Assembly (NCBI RefSeq): GCF_949628215.1
Contig: NC_134276.1
Location: forward strand, 34,707,226 to 34,771,225
DNA length: 64,000 nucleotides
Reading direction: 5' to 3'
Source: Phalacrocorax aristotelis
Taxonomy: Eukaryota > Chordata > Aves > Suliformes > Phalacrocoracidae
The position numbers were made by a program, and so were the translations under genes. This document shows positions 12,960 through 26,600 of the stretch, piece by piece. The notes under the pieces were generated by a model, which was given only the letters and a program-made list of their open reading frames with translations, made no database searches and was not told the origin of the DNA. How positions within the stretch are numbered: position 1 is the first letter of the stretch; each line of letters begins with the position of its first letter.

Positions 12960-15126
12960 CTACCACAACATCTGCTCAAGAGGCCTAAGATGAAATTAAA
13001 GACTTTATTTGAAGTTTTGATGTCCAGAATGACTTGTTGACCAGTTCCTTAAATCTCAGGTGAGAAGAGAGCAAATTGAAAAGTTCCTACCTGATTTAAC
13101 AGAAGTTCATAAAGAAACCTGTCTAGAGAGTGAATATCTACTCGCCAACAAAGACTGTGGCACACAAAGCACCTGGCAAAGCCATAGCCACCATGCTTAA
13201 CCCCGATAATAACTGAAGCAGCACTGGTTTTATTCCCCGTCTGAGCTCCGGGTTATTGATTTTGGACCTCTTAGTTTTTATTCAGAGATCATGAAGGTCT
13301 GTTTGGAGGCCACATTAGGTGAAATTTCCCTCTTCTTTTTACGAGAAATTTCCAACCCTTCTCATTGCAGGGAGAGTATTAAAAGTATGACACAAGACAA
13401 GCAAAGGATTACAGTGCCATAAGGCACTGTAAAAGAATAATAATTTCTGACGTCTTCTCTGAAATCAGGTTTGAGACAGTTTGGAGCCTCACTGATGTGT
13501 TTTGAATACTTTTCATAGCTTTAGCCTCCTAAAATGTTCATGTCTAAGGAAGGCAGACAAAAACATAGATGACTCTTTGACCTGAGCGAATCAGAGACAC
13601 TGTCCTGATAGAAAACATGATTTTTGGCTAAGTATGTGTGTCCTCAGTGGTTTGCTATTTGACCTTTCTTATCAAACAGCACTTCAGTGGTAGGACTGGG
13701 GACTATTCCCCGGCAATATTTTGAGTCACTTTGTCATTATTAAATATTTTAATATCCTTTTAAAATTCCCTCCAGGCTTCATATTATCCACCATGATGTA
13801 TTTGCTCCTGCTTAGCTGGGCATGTCCTCAAAGTCTCCTACTTGCATGAGTCTCATTTACCACTGAGGGGCAAGCCTTGGACCACCACTTTCTAAGTCTT
13901 TCCAAATCTTTCTAAGTCCAAAAGTCTTGCAAAATCAGTACAAACTGGTTCCAGCTGGGGCATTTCACAGCTGGCCTACTGGGAAGGTCTGAAGAGCTTT
14001 TTTTCCCCCCTTTATGATGCCTCAAAGTCCAAGGCAGCTGATGAGGGGGGCTGAAGAAGGTGCATTTTTGGCCTTCTGTTCACAAATGGGGAAGAGGAGA
14101 AGCTTGAGGCCAACTCTGCTGGCAGCTTCATGTTTCCAAGGCCAGAGCATCATTTGTATTGGACTTAGCAGACTTAAGGCAATATCAGCTTTCACCAGGG
14201 ATAATTTGGGACCTTGGTGTAGAAGAACAAGCATTTGGCATCCAAGGCTAGCATGTTATTCAGGCAGGAGCAGGGCTCCTTGCAGCCCGAGCGTCAGAAG
14301 ATAGAAATGAGGGGACATACTCGGCACAAAAAGCTCAGCAAAGGCAGCAAGGTATGCCATAAATTAATGTACTAGACTATCCAGAAAGACACAAATAGAT
14401 GAAGTGTAACTACTTAAAGTCACACAAGTATGCAGAAACAGGGGTAGCAAAATAAGTTACTGGTGTGGATCACCTGTATGAGGTACAATGGAGATGACCA
14501 GGTTCTCCATTAGCTGGAGTCCCCTTCATGTACTCTTAGCACTGTAATTAATGACATTTTCCTCCTTCTGCAGGCTTTTCCACATTTCCAGAAATCCTTC
14601 CAGAGCAGGATATATAATTTAGTCTTGTCTCACCAGCACTGCCCCACTGCATCAACACAACAGCCACGGGTCCCAGTCTGGGGCTCTCTGCAGCTTGGCT
14701 CAGATCGGGGCAGCTCTGGACCAAGGGCTCACCGAAAGCAGAGAGCATGATGAGCCACATCACCCCTCGCCAAGCTCTAACCTCTCAGACAGGGACAAGG
14801 AGCACCACCACAGCCCCACAATGCTGTCGCTCGGCCAGCAAGCAGGGATTGATAATCACCCTCAACCTGGGGCCAAGGACCGCCAGGGATCCCCCTTTCC
14901 ACCACCCCATTTTCCAGTGCCCATGTCAGAACACCAACAAAATACAAGGATACAAGTAGCTGCAGTGAGCATGCCACAGGTTTTTTTTGCTGCCTGACAG
15001 TATCGAAATTTTTGTATTCAAATCTAAGCCACATATGCAAATGATGGAGCAACGAGCTGAACTGATCTCCTGCCATTTGCTTGGCCCTTAGGGCTTCAGC
15101 AGCAACAGAGCTCGGTCACACATCCT

Positions 15127-15142
15127 CCCCCCCCCCCCCCCC
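15127..15142 (+). repeat. Poly-C run, 16 bases
   Basis: Sixteen uninterrupted C residues on the plus strand (poly-G on minus). Such runs are length-unstable and prone to sequencing error. The exact length should be treated as approximate. Confidence 0.9.
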
Positions 15143-15451
15143 GCCATGGACAGAGAGAAGAAATTGAGCTTTTCATCTTCTTCCATACCTCAGTTTGTTC
15201 CTAACTGAGGCTAAACCTTCACAGGAAGCAGCAGCATTGCCTGAAAGGAAGGGGACATAGCTCTTCCCCTGTGAAAAAGTGCTGCTGAGCTCACTTGGAT
15301 TTTAGGTTGTAAAGTCACAGCCAGTGACTGCTGCTTCTCCTGTGGTTCTGCTTCATTTAAAACCAACTTCAGATGTTTAAATATTTATTATTTAAACTGT
15401 TTGCAGTAGGATTAGCTCTTACCCCACTGTAGTTTCAGATGGGGTTATTTT

Positions 15452-15485
15452 AAAAAGGGGGAAAAAAAGAAAGAAGAGAGAAAAA
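15452..15485 (+). repeat. Polypurine tract, 34 bases
   Basis: An uninterrupted purine stretch of A and G blocks (AAAAAGGGGG, then AAAAAAAG and GAAGAGAG units). It is low-complexity sequence with no mirror symmetry that I can see, so a triplex role is not supported. Confidence 0.8.
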
Positions 15486-17641
15486 TACTCCTACCATGGC
15501 CCCACACTCATCTGACACCTGCAGATCCCTGGCAAGGGGGAAGAACTGAGGGGCTGTCTCACTCCTCCCGAGATATAGCCCAGCTGCAGACCCAGGTGAC
15601 TACCATTTCCCTTGCAAAACCAGCACAGCCCTCTGTGGGGCTGCTGGGCACACTGAATAAGCCAACAAACCAAGCAGAAAACTAACCCCACCAAAGCAAA
15701 GCACAGCCTGGGGGTACCATGTGCAAGGGTCATCACCAGTTTCCCACCCAAGGCTCGGGAGGGGACACCTGGGGGTGGAGAGAGGGGAGGCACCCTTTGG
15801 GCTGCAGCCCACTGTTACACCAGGTCTGGGGGGAGGGATGTGAAACCACTCTGCCCTTCCACTGCAACCGTGAGGGCCCACCGTTCCTTTGGGAAGTCAA
15901 GAGGATGCTGCATTTCAGAGGCGAACTATTTTGTTCTTGCTGTTTTCCAGAGCATCCCCGAGCTTCCTAAGGAGGCTGTTCAACCCGAACATCTCAGCCC
16001 TGGTGGGGCTGTTCTGCCCGAGCACGCTCCCCTTTCTCAGTGGGCTGCATAAAGCAACAGCTAGATTTTTCAACCTCTTTTATTTGCGCTGTTGCGTGCT
16101 GCAGCTGTCTCCTTGATGGATGCAGCCGTTCAGCGTGAGGCAACAAGAGACTAAGACATGCTGTACACTAATTTAATGTGGGGTTTTTTTTCCAAAACAA
16201 AGCCTTATGTTTGTGAACCTCTAAGACAAAATACTGTTATTTTACAGCTGCTATTCTCATGCAAAGTCGATCTGAAGCTAAATCTTATGTTTCCATTGCA
16301 GAAGTTTATCTCAGTGGGCACCATTAATGTTAGTAAAAGTGGACTGGAAAGACGTCCAGCCAAGCCATGGTGCCCACGTCCAGGGTGAGAAGGTATCAGG
16401 TCCCTGGCTGTAATTCAGTGCTAAGTCTCCACTTTTTTGCAAGGAAAAGAAATGGCTGCACATACCGATTTTTCTATCACCATTAGTGACACTTTATGGG
16501 AGTGAAACAGTATCTTTTAAGCACCGATCTCTAATTTTTTCATAAAAACTTCTGCATTGAAATACTTAACTTTTGAAAGCCCAGTGATCATGGGGCATCT
16601 TTGAGCACCAAGGAGACCCTTGCCTTTGCACAATAGTGGACACCTCGGAAGGCACCCTTGGGGGGCAGAGGTGGGAAAGGTGCTTCGCTGGGGAGCAGAG
16701 AGGTGTTTGGGAATGGGATTGAGTTTAGGTGCTGACCCTGGGCTAGCACATCCCTCCAGCAAGGTCCTGTGTCTCAGAGCCTAAAACCAGCTCATTGCTC
16801 TGCTTGTAGGCAGCTGCGGCTCCTTGTCTCAAGTGTCGTCTCCCCCTGCCTGGTTCTGGCATCTACATCTTGAAGAAACAGAAGTTTTTGTCAGCAAGAG
16901 CAGCAACGCAGCCAGTAATTTAAAAACCGTGGAAGAATTCCACACCCTGGAGAACTTTTATGATCAGCTGCTGCCAATATTCGGTCACAGAGACAGGCCC
17001 CCACCTCGGATCCTGGCTGCAGACTTGTGTCCTTGACCAGCCACAGACTACAAGCTTGGAGCAGAAATACTGGAGGAAAGCCTAGGGTGTACATTAAGCA
17101 CAGAAAATCGGCGTAAATGCTAACGACGATGCCTTTTAACCTTCGTCTGACATGTGAACTCAATCCAAAATGGAGAACTTGGATGTTGCCTGTAGGGGAC
17201 TGAGGAGCAACGTGGCCCACACACGGTGCATGGGAGCAGACTTTTGCCCAGGATATTGAAATCTGCTTCTCAAAGGCAGCACATTTTTGGGGGTGAAAGA
17301 AACCCAAAAAAGGCTAAGAAGTGAATCACAGCGGGGGGCTGCACCCAAAAAGGGAGGAGGCACATCAGTGAGTCACCTCCTTCTGGAATAGGGATGCTTA
17401 TTTGCAAGGTGTCTTTATTTCAAGCACAGTCAGTCACTCCTGAGTCATGTCAATGCAACACTACACGGCCAACCAGGCAGAGAAAAATTTTCACGCAGCC
17501 TCTCCCAAGCAGAGCTGGGGTGTGCCATCATCCCTCTGTGGCCCCGGTCCCTTTTGGAGAGCCCTTCCTCCTCTCTGAATCCTAAAACCCAAGAGTGGAC
17601 AGGGAAGAGGTGGAAAGGGGAGTTCAAACTCCAGTTCAAAG

Positions 17642-17670
17642 AGTTTGGACTCCAGGCTGGAGTTCAAACT
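17642..17670. repeat. Near-perfect inverted repeat with 1-nt spacer
   Basis: The arms AGTTTGGACTCCAG (17642-17655) and CTGGAGTTCAAACT (17657-17670) pair over 14 positions with a single G:T pair and one central G. The right arm shares GGAGTTCAAACT with a direct copy about 40 bp to its left (around 17619). The cluster therefore combines direct and inverted repetition, consistent with a small template-switch rearrangement. Confidence 0.7.
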
Positions 17671-20600
17671 GGAGCAGCTCAGCTCCCCAGGAGGGATGCG
17701 GTCGCCCCCCACTCCCCCTGCAGTGAGTCAGGGGCCTGGAGGACACCCAAACTGCACCACCCCGGCTCTTGCACAGCTGTTGAGGCCAATCCCTCCGGCC
17801 GCAAGAGAGCCTGCCAGCCTCAATTCCTGTTAGTGAGAGTAATTCGTCACGGGGAGTGCGAGGCAGGGAGCACAGGAGGCAGGAGAGGAGAAGATGGATG
17901 TGGGGGGAGAAAGCGGAATGAGGATGTCTCCCAAGAAAGCCAGAAATGCACCTACACATACTACATAAATAAATACTACTTTTCTGTCCCTAATTTTGAC
18001 ATACATGAAAACAGACCCTTTCGCTGTGCCTGCTGATCGATCGGGGGCGATCTCAGCGCCTGCAAGGGGTGTCTCTCGGGGGGGAAGACATTCCTCATGG
18101 ACCCACTTCACATCAGGATGGAGGTAAGGAGAGAGATGCAGACATCCAGCCACTGCCCCTTCCCACACCCCTGCAGACCCAACAGCCGAAAAGCCCCAGA
18201 TATTGGCCAACTTTAGCACCGCCAAGGATAAGGCAGGATTCCTCCTGATGCACACCTCAGAGCCCTCCATTTCCTTTCCCTGAAGCATCTTGTAGCCCTC
18301 AAGGTTGCAAGCTTACTAAAAAACCATAGATGGGAGGGGCTGTTTCTGCATGGTTTATAAAGAGAGAATACCTGTGTGCATGTAGGAGAAGAAACCAGCT
18401 GCTCGAGCTTATTTGCCCAGGAAAAGGACCCATGTGAAGCCTATTATTTCAAACCACCATAATTTCCTTAAAATTACTAGGAACTTGGGTCGATTTGACT
18501 TGCAGACGGGGACCTCCAGGAGAGACTCTCACATGGAGTTAGGCGTAGTTGCTCGGGGTCTTTCAAACATAACATCAGCCAGTAACTTCAGGCACAACGC
18601 TAGCACTAAGTCACATCAGCTTCTTGTCCGGGTCACTGAGGTTTCACAGTCCGGAGTCAGCAGCTTTCTCAGCTCTGGTTAAAGCAAGTAGGGAGCTACA
18701 TAGGAAAAAATGGTCTGAAGCCAAGCCTTTAAAAGCTGAAGTGACTGTGGTTTGCACATAATCCACCGCTAAAGTAGGTCTTGACTTTTATTGAGCTGGC
18801 TCTCCGGTGCACATTCCTGCATCGGCTGCTTCTAATTGCATCAGGCGGGAGCGTTGCACTACAACTTGTCCACAGCTTGGACTGCGGCTTGGTTTCCAAA
18901 GGACCGAGCTGACAAGCCAGGTAGATTCAATCTTGCCATGCAGCAACAGCCTTATGTCAATATTTGGGTGTTGTTTGGGCAAGCTTCTGTTAAAAGCAGT
19001 TTATTTTTCCCAATGCTTTGGCCAGGAACTAAATACACTAGAAGGGCCAAGACACAAGACCTATCAATCAGCTTCTTTCCCCTGGATGAGTGACAAGTGA
19101 CAATATTATTAACACTATAATCCATCTAGCCAGCATATCTGAATGTGATTCAGGACCCATTTCTGCCAGCCCTCCTTTGATGGTACCAAATGAAGGTACC
19201 CAAGCCAGAGGGCATGAGGCTTTTAGTGGGTTTTCATTCTACCAGTCCGACCATTTCCTGAACTTCCCTTTACCTACCGCTAGACGGAGGAGGAATGGTG
19301 TACTTCAGCTGGTAGAGTTTGGGTTAATCTTCCTTTAAACCAAGAAGTTAAGCCCCAGAAGGGCTGGACACTGTACCCAACAACTTCAGCAAACCTTAGA
19401 ACCCATTAGTGATGCTTGCCTGAATCTGCAGGAGGCTTGACATAGCAGTGGATCGCTGTAGGGTCCCAAAGCAAAGGCGTCTCTGCTCTCTTTGGGCATA
19501 ACCAAGCATCCTGAGGTCTTTTCTTCACACAGCCCAAAAGAGGATGAGATCACCCAGGTGGAAGAGGCAAGGTCCTATGGGGACTGCAAACAGAAGCAGC
19601 AGAGAAACACTGACCTGATGAACATGTATACACACACACCCCCCCATATATACTTTCTTTCCTACGTCCTCTCTGGTATCATGAAATTAGATGAAGGCAT
19701 CAAACTGGGCTCTGCATAAAGGCTAGCAAATCACTCACCACATGAACTGGGGCCGTCTGGAGATGTTACATCTTTTTTCCATTAGGAACAAGAGACTGTT
19801 GTAATTCTGGCACTGAGATGAGCTGAGGGCATCAGTTTTCATGCAAATCCCTATGATATCAGCCCGATTATGGGGAAAATAAAAGTTCAACAACACAGCA
19901 GTTGGAGAAAAGCCAAAGAATAGGCAAAATGAGAGGCTGAGCCCTTGTCTGAGCACAGCTCAGAGAGGTCAGTTTTCCTGCCTTCTCCCCTTAGGGTGCT
20001 CAGTTTGCAACCACACATCGCTACCATATAGCAGTGTTCCTTCTTGATAAAAAGTCTACGTTTGCAAGGCTGGCAGGTCTGTCATCTTGCCATTTGGCTC
20101 TCACAAAAGCCAGGAAAAATTAATATTTATCTTGAAAGTATTTATTACAAGAGGCAAGATACAATGAAACTGGGTTGGCTTTGGGAAATGGTCTGTAAAC
20201 TGTAGAGGAAACCATCTGAAATTGTATCAGTGATTTAACAGACACATATTGCAAATGCATTTTTACATACAGATATAAAGCAGGAATTATACTTTTGGGA
20301 GCCCAGTTTCCAGTCTGGTAGCATGGTACTGCATGCAAAGGCAAAGCGGCTTGCATAGCTCTAGCTCTGGAAGCTCTTCACCAAAATCTGTTGTATGGCA
20401 GAAGCTGGGAAAGCAAACCACCACAGCCTGGCACCCTTGAAATCCCACCTGCCCCTTTCCTGCTTCTGCAGCTTCACCTCTGCTACTGAGCTCTCATTTT
20501 AAGGGCCATCACTGTCATGTTTCAGGCCAAGCTTTTATATGTGCATGTATATATATAGACACATATAGATGCATGCCAAACCCCAAAAGGAAAGGCTTTC

Positions 20601-23600
20601 CTTCAGGAACTGGATCAATTCAGAGTCTGTTTCTCATTTTGAATATCGTCATCACCACACCAACTGCTGGTGGAAAGAAAGAAGAAGCCTGAGAAATAAG
20701 AACTGCCTGAAAATTTTTTGTCAAAATCTAGATGAGTCTTTACAGTGAAAAAGTTTGAAATGGAGGCACTCTGAAAGTGAAAACTCCTGCATTAAAAAAC
20801 AGCTCAAGAAAGGCTTCCAGAAATATTTGAGTGTTTTTATTCTCCCTCCCCTCCATTTCATGGGGTGCTAATGATGGCGTGTCACAGCACAGAAGCTCAA
20901 CTGTCCTATTGCATTTTGAGTATCGGCCAGTACTCAGCACCAATTTAAAACACCTTTTTTTTTTTTTTAATGTCAGGCTTTTGTTACACGGTAGCCAAGA
21001 GACATTTCGAAACAAAGATGTTATTCAAAATGCATAGGGAAGTCTGCCTCTTCGGCTTGGTAATGTAAAATTTATTTTTAGGCTAAAAGAAGTCAGTATT
21101 TTGAAAGGTCACTGGGAAAGCACAATTGGCAGATGCTGAGGTTAGCTGAATGACTCCTTCTTATTTAGCCACCCAGCCGTGAGGACTAGGGAAGAGTGGC
21201 AGATGGCCCAGCCATCACTGGGAAAAAAGCTTGTTTTAGTCTTAAACACAAGCCCATAGACTCCAGAAATTAAATGTGAGCCGTTGTGGATGCATCATCT
21301 TGAAGAAATACTAAAACGGATCTGATATTTTGAATATTTAAATATTTTCCAGTCAAGACCGCCCGCTATTTTGGTGTATGTTCCCTTCCCCTCCATCCCC
21401 ATCCCCATCCCTGATAAGGTTAGGGCCCATCCTCTCAAGTTGAGCCATTTAATCACAAAGAAAAGGAAAAAAAAAAAAACCAACAACAGACAGCAAATTC
21501 CAATAATTTCAATAATTTGGTGTCAATTGTAGAAATCTCTGTGGAAGAAAATCCTCCCAAAGATGCAGACTGAGCTGCTGATACTGCCAGATAACTTTTT
21601 TTTCCTAAGGGGTAAGGAAAGTTTACAAAATCAGTTCCTACATCCCCACACCCTCAGACTCATCACAGTCCTATTCCCACTCCGAACCATGGGCAATGCT
21701 TTGATATTCACCTTCAGGCTGGAGGGATGGCAGCATTTTAGCACAAGCGTTTCACAGAGATACCCACTCTGAGATCTGTGGGGAAATGTGATTTTGTGGC
21801 GCTTCAGCAAGGCATTTCACTCGAGGGCAAAGCAGAACTGAATGTGCTGCTAAACGCAGATGCCAAACAGAGATGATGTGACGCTTCACTCCAGAAAACA
21901 GAGAGAAGGTAGCATTAGTGCTGCCAACAATGACTTGACATTGATGAAGTTCCAGAATTGGCTTTTTCTAAGAAGTTACCTATTCTAGTAAGATGAGGCC
22001 AACTGCATTCCTGTGGAAGTGAAATATCTGAGGGAGTTGATATATTTAAACATAATTTTCTGGTCTCATCCTCCTCTAGCAATGCTGGTGACCAGCTGTG
22101 GCTGAAGATGGTCTTTGCTGGAGCTGACAGAATGCCTCCTCAGCAGCCAGGCTTGTAGGTGAGCTTTGGGACACAACTGAAGAAGCACAACATGGGCCAG
22201 CATTTCTCAAAGATGACTCACAATTAACATTTATCAAGAGCTGGAAAGACCCGTCAAGTCAAAGAAGCCACCCAGGCATCTGCCTGTATGGGACCATAGG
22301 GACGCTGGCCTTGTGGACATGGCAACAGTGAAAAACCTCCATGGCAGAACAGCTCGAAGACCTCGGAGCCCCACCAAGGCAGCGCAGCACATGCCTGCTA
22401 CACACCAAGCGCCGGGCAGTGAGGAAGGATGCAAGAGCGTTCTTGGGAGGGTTTTCCAGCACCAGCAGAGCCCTCAACTGCAGCTACCAGGAAGACCAGG
22501 AAATATAGAAAAGCTATGACAAGAGATGAATTTGAAAGCACCCATGACTGATGTTTAAACTGACATGCAGCAGGCCAAAACGGTACCAGAAAATGATACT
22601 AGCACTGACAGCAATAAAATGTAAACAGACAGAATTCAGGGTATGTATGGGTCAGCTTATACCTGTCAGTGTACATTCAAACTAAACATAAGGGAAACTA
22701 TTCAGCCGGCACACGAGAGGTTTTGGTGAGTATTAAACAAAATGGAGATGGTACTTTAACCTGTGAAAACCAGCAAAATTGTGACCCATGGCCCCAGGCA
22801 GCTCTGTGAAAAGCCAAAAACATTAGGCTAACGCGAGGCAAAAATGTTCCTTCTCCAAGGTGCAACAAACACGTTTTACATGCAAGGACAAACTCAGCAA
22901 GCAGCACAAGAAGGTGGCTGAGAGGTTGCGACCGTGCCACCATGCCTGAAGAGAACTCATCACAAGGACTCTCTGTAATCAGTTTTGCTCTCGTTAATTT
23001 TGATGCAGGTGTGACTTGAAAAGCTGCCAAGAAGCTGTGCGTACTTCCCACGCGAACATGCGGCTTTAGAAAGCAGATAAACTTCCAGGAGAGAGACTGG
23101 AAACCGGAGACAACTTGTCAGCTCAGCTGCTGGGCAACCATGCCACGGACCAGCCTTTGGATGAAGTGACCGCAGTCACTTCATAGAGGAGTCACTCACA
23201 GAGAAGTAATAGAGGCGTCAGCATAACTACACTCACGATATGAAGCCAGGGATATGCATCATCAAAACAATACTTTTCAGCCCAACTACCAAGTTCTGCT
23301 ACCCAGAAACCTAAAAGCTGATGGGATCCTCAACATCGGTCAAAGGTAAATCACCAGCAAATACAATTTAATTTACACGTAGATGTAAAAACATTAACAA
23401 GGTGGAGTGGCTGCTGGATGTATCTTTCCATAGCACACATTCTCTGATGGCAAAACCTTTCATTTTTATCAAGTGCATTAAACAAAGCATGCACAACTGG
23501 GTATGCCAAGATTTCCTTCCTCTAACACAAGAGCCAAGTGTAAAACTAAACCTTTTCTCGTCAGCATGAAAGAACATGAATTAAAAACCCTGCGGTTAAA

Positions 23601-26600
23601 ACGCCCCGCAAATCAGACAGGGGAAGCAGAAAACTACATGAGCCAGGAGAAAAAGTGTGAAATAGGATCTCAGAAAACCCTTATACATAAAGCCCCTTTC
23701 TTATTTTATTGCTTTTCAGTGCTCGATGCTGCTCCAGCACAGGCAAGGCACGTGCAAGGCCGCAGCTCAGCCAGACGTGCTGGTGGGGGGCAGGAGCAGG
23801 GCCACCCCACAGCCCCATTTGGCCACCGAGGAGGGGTGTGATGAGGGAGCTGCCATCCCTCGTTACACAGCGAGGCACCAACGCCACTGGGGAAGACCAG
23901 AGTCCGGGAAACAAGAGTCTAAAAGCTTGTTACGTACGCATGGTATTTACTCCTACGCTTTTCCTATGGCTGTACAACTCAGGGGGATAGGGCCAGCGAG
24001 GATACAGGAGATTTACAATCCTGGAGAGACGAGCAGGGTCCCATTAGCTTGGCTCTGGCTCTGCCTGCTTTCTACCTCTGAGGCCACAGGAAAGGGGCTC
24101 ATGTCTCTCGCAGCGCTTTCCCACAGAAGACCGTGTGAACATTGAGCCATGGAAAGGGGATGAGGGAGGAAAAGGAGGCTGCAGCCTCTGACTGTCTCTC
24201 TCTCCTTTCATCCTGCCTTTCCACACTGGGACCAGCTGCCGGGCAGGTTGCGCTGCACATCTTCTGGCCAGATTTGAGAAGGGGGCACTGGAGGGAGGGG
24301 TTTTGCTAGGTGCAACAGAAAGCAGAGGGAAGAGAAGAGCTCATGGGGAGCATTTCACATTAAGAGGCACCTTGCACAGTTGGTGAAGGTGTGAAGAACT
24401 ACGTGGTCCCTGGTGAAGTGTGTTACTGAAACCACCAAGTAAGGATACTAATGCTTTTTGAACAAGTTTCTGGAAAGCACGGAACTCTGTAACTTTCCCC
24501 CCTGCAATCAACGGCGCTGGAGCTGCCCAATAACAAGCTCAGATAAAACCACCAAGTTGCTTTTCTTAATTTTGTTCAATGGAGGCTCAGGAATACCAGA
24601 GACACTTGCTAGGGCAAGGCATTTCCTATGAGATTATTTAAAGCTGCAGAAGTGCTGCAAGCAAGAGGCCCTAGTCCTAAATTCAGGATTAGCGCAGGCT
24701 TCGGACGACTGACACCACAGCTGTCCTTTGGCCAAGCCATTGGGCGAGTGCCAAACTTTCACCATCTTCCTCTAAGTTAGGGTTGCTGCATGTTAGAGAA
24801 ATCTGCCTTGAGCTATAAAGTGGTATTTATTAGAGCGTGCCAAAGAGCTTTGAGAGAGATGTGTAGCTCCTAATGTGTAATAAACTACTGTTGTATCAGC
24901 AGCACGTTGTACCAGCTGTCAACAAAATAAATTATCATCTGGGATGCTATTTGGAGACTGAGAGCTGAGCTGTTCTGTTTGGCCTCTAAGAAAAACATGC
25001 ATTTTTGTTTCACATCATAAACTCTATACATAAACAAACATCAAGCTACTGCTTATAAATCAGTTTTCCAAGAGCATAAAGCTATTAAACTATACACAGC
25101 CTTAAGAACCAGCCTATGAAGACAGATTGCCAAGATCAGAGCTTAACACAGTGCAAAAGCCCAGTGCAGTCACAGCTTGACAGTGCGAAATATCTGTGGG
25201 TATAAGCTCTTAGTGCACCCCTGCTGCCAAGACCCACGGGGGAACAGCAACAAGCCCCATCCACCATCACGAATCGCTCTACTTCTCAGAGGGACAGAAA
25301 AAGCAGGGGACAACATGATCACCCACTCCAGTCTAACCTAGATATTAAGCTAAAGGTCTCCTGAGATGTTTTAAATAGTGTCCAGAAACTCCTAGTTGCG
25401 TTGCGTGAGAAAGCTGACCTCCCTCACAATTCATAAGACTTTCTGGAGCACTGACGGAGCCATCACCCCTGCTATGTACTGACACAGAGTTAAATCCCAG
25501 CCTGCCTGCAAACTTTGCCATGGACTTCAGTGGCGTCCATTTGGTCCTCAGCCATTAAGCCACTCATTATGGATAATTAACCTAGAAATTATCTGCAGTT
25601 GAGATACTGGCATTGTCCTAGAATACTTTTTTTTTAAAAAAAAAAAACAACCCCAAAGCGTCCAGACAACTTGCTACACCAGTATGGCTGGCCTGACTTT
25701 GAGCACGAGGTGGAAAGGCAACATGTGTTGGCTGGGCTGCTGATGCAGAGCGCTGGTGGGGAGCGGCACAGGAGCAGAGCACCCTCTCAGGGTGCCTAAA
25801 GCCAAAAAGCAAAGGCCTGAAGGTTGGTGCTGTGACACCCAAGCACCAACGTGGGGCTCCCCTTTGCAACTCTGCCCGGCACCGCGTAGCAGGGGCAGAT
25901 GCCCCAAGTCTGAAGCAAGCTGCCGTGCTTGCATAACGTGATGCAAAATCCCAAAAGCAGGTCACCCCTGGCCAGCTGGGTAGTTTTGCCTCTGCTCTTC
26001 CAGCCCCACAAGCTGTTACACCCTAAGGTCAGTCATAAGCAGGTTTCTTTTGACACACCCACACACGTTGTTCTTTAGGCAGTCGATTAAGAAGCCCACA
26101 TGAAAAGCCTGCTCATCTACAGACTTTTGCAATAGTCGCTGTAGCAAAGGAACATCATCGGGGGGACAATTCAGCCTCCCTCTCCTTGTAATGGCTATTA
26201 ACATCCTAACTTTGGCGTTTTATCCAAGTGCCTAAGTCAGGTGGGATCAGTCCCGACCTGATTTGATACGCTAGCAAGGCTGTTTTTTTTTTTTAATAAC
26301 GGTGAAGACTGCATCCATACCAAAATACCATTATTTGGTTTTTGAGACAAGGGCAACGTTCTTAATTATAAATACTGACCGGAAATGCATTATAAACAGA
26401 ACCAAAGGATGGTAGTATTACAGCCGTACGCTATGGAGAAGGCAGCATTCACTTCCAGCTTGAAGCCCATGTAAGCAACCCCAAGCCCCAGAGAAGCCGG
26501 TGAGCTCTGCATGCCTTGGGAGAACAGAGGCGCAGGACTGTAGTCTGTAGTTTTTAAGAGCTGAACTGATGAGTGTTTTCGTTTCCAAAACATAAGACGT

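Noticed and set aside
17554-18288. Open frames of 160 codons (plus) and 152 codons (minus).
   Set aside because: Low-complexity translations, overlapping each other, with no recognisable domain.
23726-24145. Plus-strand 139-codon open frame.
   Set aside because: Composition and sequence look random, and a competing minus-strand frame overlaps it. No family match recognised.
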